From assembly GCF_030698175.1 (NCBI RefSeq), contig NZ_JAUYNT010000042.1, positions 1 to 64,000 on the forward strand: a stretch of DNA of 64,000 nt, written 5' to 3'. Every line of letters begins with the position of its first letter. Within the stretch, counting starts at the first letter, position 1. This stretch comes from Pseudomonas sp. (GTDB lineage Bacteria; Pseudomonadota; Gammaproteobacteria; Pseudomonadales; Pseudomonadaceae). The position numbers and the translations under genes were made by a program. Below, one piece after another: positions 58,973 through 64,000 of this stretch. The notes beneath the pieces were generated by a model that was not told where the DNA came from, did not search any database, and was given only the letters and a program-made list of their open reading frames with translations.

Positions 58973-59327
58973 ACACCTCGCCGTTGCGCACCCTCTTCAG
59001 ACTCAACCACCCCAGTACGGCTCGCTGCCTGCGCCGAAGCTTGGCTGCCGCCTTGCGCGTGCACCACAAAAGCTCGGGGCAGCGCCCCATAGACAATCAC
59101 CGCGCCACACGGGGCGGCGGTTAGCGCCTGCCGGGGTATTAACTGGCGCCCCCCCCCCGCGCGACCAAGGTCGAAGCGCAACACAGTATGCGCATGCTAT
59201 TATAATACGGTGACAATAAAAGCATCTGCAGAAATACCCGAACGCACGCCCGCATTGCGCCTGGCTGACCCGCCAGGTGCTCATCTGTTGCACTGTTTTA
59301 ACCACTCGCCGCCACTTGGGGACTGTA
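58973..59327. other. 355-bp region with C10 tract and putative promoter
   Basis: Contains a homopolymer of ten C residues at 59149-59158, and a TATAAT at 59201-59206 about 120 bp before the next gene. No RNA or coding signal is recognised. The minus frame over 58969-59184 has no ribosome site. Confidence 0.5.
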
Positions 59328-59558
59328 ATGAAGCGTGAAGATGTAAAAGCCAAACATACCGAAGGCGTGATTTTCGATACCCATGTCATTTCCAACCCAA
59401 CCAACACCAAAGACTGGATTGTGTTCTTCAAAAAAGGCGCCGGCAGGAGTTTTTTCTTGGTCGATGACGGCGAAGAGATCGAGTCCTTTAGCTGTCTCGA
59501 TAAGCTGATCGAAGAGCTCAGGCAACTTGGCATCAAGGCTGCAGAAATTCATTTCTAG
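59328..59558 (+). CDS. Small protein of unknown function, 76 aa
   Basis: ATG 59328 opens MKREDVKAKHTEGVIFDTHV and the product is an alpha-beta mix with no signal or helix of membrane type (KDWIVFFKKGAGRSFFLVDD, then EIESFSCLDKLIEELRQLGI). I recall similar proteins from pseudomonads without a function. A putative -10 element is at 59201. It is followed 30 bp later by another small gene on the same strand. Confidence 0.65.
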   Translation: MKREDVKAKHTEGVIFDTHVISNPTNTKDWIVFFKKGAGRSFFLVDDGEEIESFSCLDKLIEELRQLGIKAAEIHF

Positions 59559-59588
59559 GCTCGCACGCCAGCAAAGGAGTCCCGTGCC

Positions 59589-59762
59589 ATGTCGGTCAAA
59601 GTTGAATATTCCTCCACTCTCGGTGAAGCGCTGTGGACGGTACGCTTCGCCAACCAAAGCGTGGAATTTCGCCATGCGCAAAGCGCCCATGAGTACGCCG
59701 CCAAACTCAAGGAGCGCATCGACGCCGCGCATCCCTACCCAGGCCAATCACAACCCAGCTAG
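59589..59762 (+). CDS. Small protein of unknown function, 57 aa
   Basis: ATG 59589 has AAAGGAG at about 59573-59579 and encodes 57 residues (MSVKVEYSSTLGEALWTVRF start, then HAQSAHEYAAKLKERIDAAH). No membrane helix or cysteine is present. It follows the 76-aa gene by 30 bp and may be co-transcribed with it. Confidence 0.6.
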   Translation: MSVKVEYSSTLGEALWTVRFANQSVEFRHAQSAHEYAAKLKERIDAAHPYPGQSQPS

Positions 59763-59822
59763 CATCCCAGGCTTCAGCAGCCACGCGGCGAGCGATAGTC
59801 CGCCGCGCACCGAGAACACCTC

Positions 59823-60581
59823 ATGCCCCTCGCCTATGCCCGCCGCTTGACTGGACGCCAGCGCAGCCCCCATGCCAATCGCCAACTTGGTTTTACCCTG
59901 GCCTTGGTGGCGGGCGCCATCAATGCCGGCGGCTTTCTCGCGGTGCAGCAGTACACCTCGCACATGACCGGTATCGTCTCGTCGATGGCCGACAACCTGG
60001 TACTTGGTGCTTATGAACTGGTGCTCAGCGGCGCCGGCGGGCTGCTGTGCTTCTTGCTCGGGGCCGCCTGCTGCGCGGTGATGGTCAATTATTCGCGGCG
60101 CCGGCTAATGCACAGCGAATTCGCCCTGCCGCTGCTGCTCGAAGCCCTGCTGCTGCTCGGTTTTGGCTTGCTCGGCGCGCGTCTGTCGACCATCGACGGC
60201 CTGTTTGTACCGGTCACCGTGATGCTCTTGTGCTTCATCATGGGGCTGCAAAATGCGCTGATCACCAAGCTGTCCAAGGCAGAAATCCGCACCACCCACA
60301 TCACCGGCATAGTCACCGACATCGGTATTGAGCTGGGCAAGCTCTGCTATTGCAATCGCCGCAAAGCACCGCAACAGCCCAAGGTGCTGGCCGATCGCAA
60401 CAAGCTCAAAACACTCAGCCTGCTGGCGCTGTGCTTCAGCCTGGGCGGAGTGCTTGGCGCCCTGGGGTTTAAGCATATTGGCTACCTGTCCACGGTGCCG
60501 CTGGCGCTGGCCTTGGTGACCCTGGCGATTGTGCCGGCGCTGGACGATTTGAGTTTCGTGCTGCGCCGACGCAGCCAATAA
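59823..60581 (+). CDS. YoaK/DUF1275-family membrane protein
   Basis: A 252-residue protein with six predicted membrane helices, showing GFTLALVAGAINAGGFLAVQ near residue 23, the SHMTGIVSSMADN core and GLQNALITKLSKAEIRTTHI near 142. The family is widespread with unknown transport role. Its start follows 60 bp after the 57-aa gene, on the same strand, with a separate ribosome site. Confidence 0.88.
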   Translation: MPLAYARRLTGRQRSPHANRQLGFTLALVAGAINAGGFLAVQQYTSHMTGIVSSMADNLVLGAYELVLSGAGGLLCFLLGAACCAVMVNYSRRRLMHSEFALPLLLEALLLLGFGLLGARLSTIDGLFVPVTVMLLCFIMGLQNALITKLSKAEIRTTHITGIVTDIGIELGKLCYCNRRKAPQQPKVLADRNKLKTLSLLALCFSLGGVLGALGFKHIGYLSTVPLALALVTLAIVPALDDLSFVLRRRSQ

Positions 60582-60679
60582 GCCCACCGACACCGGCAAT
60601 AGCTAAGACAAAGAGCTGCAATTGGCGCCCGCTGTGTTTAACCTAGCGGCACTGTTAATACCGCGCCGGAGTCTTAGCC

Positions 60680-61318
60680 ATGCCTGTTCGTGAAATCCGC
60701 CACCCCCTGATCCGTCACAAGCTGGGGCTGATGCGCCGGGCCGATATCAGCACCAAGAGCTTTCGCGAACTGGCCCAGGAAGTGGGCGCCCTGCTGACCT
60801 ACGAGGCCACCGCCGATCTGCCCCTGGAAAGCATCGAGATTCAGGGCTGGTGCGGCACCGTAGCGGTGGAGAAAATCGCCGGCAAGAAGATCACCGTGGT
60901 GCCGATTCTGCGTGCCGGCATCGGCATGCTCGATGGTGTGCTCAGCCTGATCCCCGGCGCCAAGGTCAGCGCGGTCGGCGTCGCCCGCAATGAGCAAACC
61001 CTGCAAGCCCACACCTATCTGGAAAAACTGGTACCGGAGATCGACGAGCGCCTGGCGCTGATCATCGACCCGATGCTGGCCACCGGCGGCTCCATGGTCG
61101 CCACCATTGACCTGCTGAAACGCGCCGGCTGCAAGGAGATCCGCGCCATGGTCTTGGTGGCCGCCCCCGAAGGCATCCAGGCGGTGCACAACGCCCACCC
61201 GGAGGTGATGATTTTCACCGCCTCGGTCGACCAACGCCTGAACGAGCACGGCTATATCATTCCCGGCCTCGGTGATGCCGGCGATAAAATTTTCGGCACC
61301 AAACAAAAAGACGCCTGA
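60680..61318 (+). CDS. upp: Uracil phosphoribosyltransferase
   Basis: A 212-residue enzyme making UMP from uracil and PRPP. VPILRAGIGMLDGVLSLIPG near residue 75, IIDPMLATGGSMVATIDLLK near 130 (PRPP loop) and YIIPGLGDAGDKIFGTKQ at the C-terminus are all intact. It is followed two bases later by the uracil permease gene, so the pair forms a uracil salvage operon as in other pseudomonads. Confidence 0.97.
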   Translation: MPVREIRHPLIRHKLGLMRRADISTKSFRELAQEVGALLTYEATADLPLESIEIQGWCGTVAVEKIAGKKITVVPILRAGIGMLDGVLSLIPGAKVSAVGVARNEQTLQAHTYLEKLVPEIDERLALIIDPMLATGGSMVATIDLLKRAGCKEIRAMVLVAAPEGIQAVHNAHPEVMIFTASVDQRLNEHGYIIPGLGDAGDKIFGTKQKDA

Positions 61319-61320
61319 AC

Positions 61321-62595
61321 ATGCCCAGTGAATTTAACGATCCACTCTGGCGTCAGGTATTAGCCGGCGCGCAGATGCTGTTTGTCGCCTTCGGCGCCCT
61401 GGTGCTGATGCCGCTGATTACCGGCCTTGACCCCAACGTGGCGCTGTTTACCGCGGGGCTCGGCACCCTATTGTTTCAACTGGTCACCAAGCGCCAGGTG
61501 CCGGTGTTTTTGGCCTCAAGCTTCGCCTTTATCAGCCCGATCATTCTCGCCAAGGGCCAATTTGGTCTGGCGGCGACCATGGGCGGGGTGATGGCGGCGG
61601 GTTTTGTTTACACCTTTCTCGGCCTGGCCGTGAAGATCAAAGGCACCGGCTTTATTGATCGACTGCTGCCACCGGTGGTGATCGGCCCAGTGATTATCTC
61701 CATCGGCCTGGCCATGGCGCCGATCGCCGCCAATATGGCTATGGGCAAGAGTGGCGACGGCACCGAGTTGATCGCCTACCGCACCGCCATGCTGATTTCC
61801 ATGCCGGCGCTGCTGACCACCTTGATAGTGGCGGTGTTTGCCAAGGGGATTTTCCGCCTGGTGCCGATCATCTCCGGCGTGCTGGTGGGCTTTGCCTTGG
61901 CGCTGGTCTTTGGCGTCGTCGATACCACCGCCATCGCCGCCGCGCCCTGGTTAGCGCTGCCCAAATTCACCGCACCGGAGTTCAACTGGCAGGCGATTCT
62001 GTTTATCGTGCCGGCCGCCCTAGCCCCGGCGATTGAACATATCGGCGGCGTTATCGCAGTAGGCAGCGTGACCGGCCGTGATTACCTGAAGAGCCCCGGC
62101 CTGCACCGCACCCTGTTCGGCGACGGGATTGCCACCACCGCCGCCGGCTTGCTGGGCGGGCCACCGAACACCACCTACGCCGAGGTCACCGGGGCGGTGA
62201 TGCTGACCAAAAACTACAACCCGAAAATCATGACCTGGGCGGCCGTGTTCGCCATCAGCCTGGCCTTTATCGGCAAGTTCGGCGCGCTGCTGCAGAGCAT
62301 TCCAGTACCGGTGATGGGCGGGATTCTCTGTCTGCTGTTCGGCACCATCGCTGCGGTCGGGATGAACACCTTGATCCGTCACCAGGTCGACCTCAGCGAG
62401 GCGCGCAACCTGGTGATTGTGTCGGTGACCCTGGTGTTTGGCATTGGTGGTGTATTGATTGGCAGCGGCACCGGCCCGGACGACTTCGGCCTAAAAGGCA
62501 TCGCCCTCTGCGCCCTGATCGCCATCGCACTGAACCTGCTATTGCCGGGCCACGATGACTGGAAGCGCAAGCGCCCAGGGGAATCCGGGCTCTGA
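61321..62595 (+). CDS. uraA: Uracil-xanthine permease (UraA type)
   Basis: A 424-residue NCS2/NAT transporter with 14 helices. FLASSFAFISPIILAKGQFG near residue 62, the QAILFIVPAALAPAIEHIGG block near 225 (Glu241-type residue) and GGPPNTTYAEVTGAVMLTKN near 280 (NAT signature) are present. It imports uracil with protons. Two bases separate its start from upp, indicating one transcript. Confidence 0.96.
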   Translation: MPSEFNDPLWRQVLAGAQMLFVAFGALVLMPLITGLDPNVALFTAGLGTLLFQLVTKRQVPVFLASSFAFISPIILAKGQFGLAATMGGVMAAGFVYTFLGLAVKIKGTGFIDRLLPPVVIGPVIISIGLAMAPIAANMAMGKSGDGTELIAYRTAMLISMPALLTTLIVAVFAKGIFRLVPIISGVLVGFALALVFGVVDTTAIAAAPWLALPKFTAPEFNWQAILFIVPAALAPAIEHIGGVIAVGSVTGRDYLKSPGLHRTLFGDGIATTAAGLLGGPPNTTYAEVTGAVMLTKNYNPKIMTWAAVFAISLAFIGKFGALLQSIPVPVMGGILCLLFGTIAAVGMNTLIRHQVDLSEARNLVIVSVTLVFGIGGVLIGSGTGPDDFGLKGIALCALIAIALNLLLPGHDDWKRKRPGESGL

Positions 62596-62639
62596 TTGAG
62601 CGCCATAAGAAAGACTCTGAACCCGTTCGGTAGCTCTTT

Positions 62640-62721
62640 GTAGGAGGGGCTTTAGCCGCGACCCGCATCCCACCGCGCTCACTGACACAGCGCAAGGCAT
62701 CGCGGCTAAAGCCCCTCCCAC
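62640..62721. repeat. BIME: inverted pair of REP-like sequences (GTAGGAGGGGCTTTAGCCGCG type)
   Basis: GTAGGAGGGGCTTTAGCCGC at 62640 and the inverted CGCGGCTAAAGCCCCTCC at 62701 flank a 38-bp centre. It is a variant of the pseudomonad REP core and stands between the convergent uraA and MFS genes. Confidence 0.88.
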
Positions 62722-62750
62722 GAGGTTTGCGGCGTACTTAACCCTCCGGA

Positions 62751-64000
62751 TTAACCGCGACCAGGTTGCGCCGCCCATTGCTGCAAGCGCAGCACGCTTT
62801 CACGGTAGGGCTGCAAGCCTTTGTTCAGGAGGTAAATCGAGCTCAATACCGCCAGGCTGCTGACGATCAACAGCGAGTAGCGCAGGGCCTGATCGTCGGC
62901 AAAGCCATAATCGGTGACCAAGGCCACCGCCGTTGGGCCAATCCCCAGGCCGATCAGGGTGATGACAAACAGGTAAATCGCCGACGCCTGACCGCGCATG
63001 GAGTTGGGCATGATGTCCTGAATCGCCGCCGGAGCCACACCGAATGGCATGCTCAGGCAGAACACCGTGGGCGCCATCAGCACGGCAGCCAGATTGGCAC
63101 TGCCCATCAGCGGGAAAGCCATCACGAAAGGTAGCGCACCCAGCGCCGCATACAGGCCGACACGCATATTGGCGTCGGTGCGCCCGCGCTTGGCCATCCA
63201 GTCTGCCAGGCGCCCGCCAAAGACAATCCCCAGGCAACCAAACACCGCCACAATACTGCCGTAGACCACCCCGACATGGCCAGCATCCCAGCCGTAGGTG
63301 CGAATAAAGAAGGTCGGAATCCACGCTGCACTGCCGTAACCGGCGAAAGCCAAGCCGGCAAAACCGAAGTTATGACAAAGCACGGTGCGGCGATTGGCGC
63401 GGATATACCGCCCCACATCGGCCAGCGGCACCGCCACTCCGGCGCCGACACCACGGCGCGCCGGCTCGCGCACCGCCAGCATCAACAGGGTAAAGAGCAC
63501 CCCGGCGGCGCCGAGCAGCAAGAAAATTAGCTGCCAGGGCCGCACTTCACCGAGCACCGGCAGCAACACATCGCCCTGGGCCGAGGCGAACTTGATCACC
63601 AGACCACCGAGCAAAAAAGCCAAGCCAGAACCGAGATAGACGCCCATCGAATAGACGCTGATGGCGGTGGCGCGGCGCTCGGCCGGGAAACTGTCGGCAA
63701 TCAGCGAATAGGCCGCCGGTGACAGAGCCGCCTCACCGACACCGACACCGATCCGGCAGAGCAAGAACTGCCAATACAAGCGAGCCATACCGCAAGCGGC
63801 GGTCATCGCGCTCCAAAACAGCACGCCAATGGCGATCAACCCACGCCGGCTTTTAGTGTCTGCCAGCCGCCCCAGAGGAATGCCGCAGATGGTGTAGAAC
63901 AGCGCGAAAGACAGCCCCATCAGCAGGCTCATCTGGGTGTCGCTGATCAGCAGATCACGGCGAATCGGCCCCACCAGCAAGTTGAGAATCTGCCGATCAA
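62751..64000 (-). CDS. MFS transporter, N-terminus cut by window edge
   Basis: A frame of at least 416 residues still open at the right edge, with QILNLLVGPIRRDLLISDTQ at the start of the visible part and the MFS motifs GIPLGRLADTKSRR near residue 60 and FPAERRATAISVYS near 125. Apart from the missing extreme N-terminus it covers the usual 12-helix length, ending LQQWAAQPGR. Substrate group cannot be set; similar sequences are called spinster-like or sugar/organic-anion MFS proteins. The TTG at 63980 is not the true start. Confidence 0.85.
   Translation of the reverse strand, partial: DRQILNLLVGPIRRDLLISDTQMSLLMGLSFALFYTICGIPLGRLADTKSRRGLIAIGVLFWSAMTAACGMARLYWQFLLCRIGVGVGEAALSPAAYSLIADSFPAERRATAISVYSMGVYLGSGLAFLLGGLVIKFASAQGDVLLPVLGEVRPWQLIFLLLGAAGVLFTLLMLAVREPARRGVGAGVAVPLADVGRYIRANRRTVLCHNFGFAGLAFAGYGSAAWIPTFFIRTYGWDAGHVGVVYGSIVAVFGCLGIVFGGRLADWMAKRGRTDANMRVGLYAALGALPFVMAFPLMGSANLAAVLMAPTVFCLSMPFGVAPAAIQDIMPNSMRGQASAIYLFVITLIGLGIGPTAVALVTDYGFADDQALRYSLLIVSSLAVLSSIYLLNKGLQPYRESVLRLQQWAAQPGRG

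Noticed and set aside
1..64000. CRISPR array, prophage or secretion island
   Set aside because: No regularly spaced repeats, phage structural or integrase genes, or cas genes were seen anywhere in the window.

Overview
The window is about 64 kb of chromosome from a gamma-proteobacterium, almost certainly a Pseudomonas. The support is high-GC coding sequence, Pseudomonas-type gene order (mqo, an SLT lipoprotein, a PA4642-like gene, hpt, upp and a uracil permease, which in P. aeruginosa PAO1 lie together around PA4640-PA4647), Pseudomonas-style REP palindromes (GTAGGAGCGGATTTATCCGCG type), a Val-Asp tRNA pair and RdgC. Coding density is high and most of the window is core metabolism. No prophage, integrative element or CRISPR array is visible; the only transposase is an IS110-type tail cut by the left edge.

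Layout. 1-7.9 kb: bile-acid-symporter-like transporter, SDR dehydrogenase, an exported protein of unknown function, an MDR-type reductase, pyrF, a ZIP-like metal transporter, a CorA-like transporter and a class I glutamine amidotransferase. 8-13 kb: a 197-bp palindromic element, a FATP-type acyl-CoA synthetase and an amidase with a short coupled leader ORF and palindromic sites in an AT-rich promoter region. 13-18.7 kb: parvulin, HPF-like protein, VOC and MmcQ/YjbR proteins, a lipoprotein, and an ABC-2 exporter whose gene junction carries a 143-bp tandem duplication. 18.9-26.3 kb: ahpF, ahpC, quinone oxidoreductase, the Prc protease and an EAL-CBS-GGDEF protein. 26.3-30.7 kb: a three-gene HTH/unknown/Sel1 cluster, a non-coding stretch with DnaA-box-like motifs, an FKBP isomerase, two tRNAs, rdgC, and a guanidine-II riboswitch in front of a gdx/sugE exporter. 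30.7-38.6 kb: an MFS-acyltransferase fusion, GNAT-AzlC-AzlD, and an SSS-type hybrid histidine kinase. 38.7-45.4 kb: a molybdoenzyme with a fused DmsB-DmsC partner, then a CHASE4-type diguanylate cyclase. 45.5-50.8 kb: a polyamine/agmatine cluster whose three structural genes all encode exported proteins, with the C-terminal remnant of an aguB-like gene and a divergent LysR regulator. 51-64 kb: YajG lipoprotein, mqo and neighbours, a SulP transporter, cupin-hpt, TRIC channel, several small proteins, a YoaK-like protein, upp-uraA and an MFS transporter cut by the right edge.

Working together: ahpC and ahpF form a peroxide reductase; hpt, upp and uraA are purine/pyrimidine salvage; gdx is controlled by guanidine through its leader RNA; the azlC/azlD pair is a branched-chain amino-acid-type exporter; the 38.7-42.9 kb pair forms a respiratory-type molybdoenzyme; and the 45.5-50.8 kb set probably handles agmatine or polyamines outside the cytoplasm. 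The items most worth a second look are the exported agmatine deiminase module with its aguB remnant, the DmsB-DmsC fusion with a catalytic subunit lacking a Tat signal, the ABC junction duplication with its chimeric ORF, the 197-bp palindrome, and the DnaA-box cluster far from any dnaA gene. All gene functions are inferred from motifs read by eye; no database search was run.
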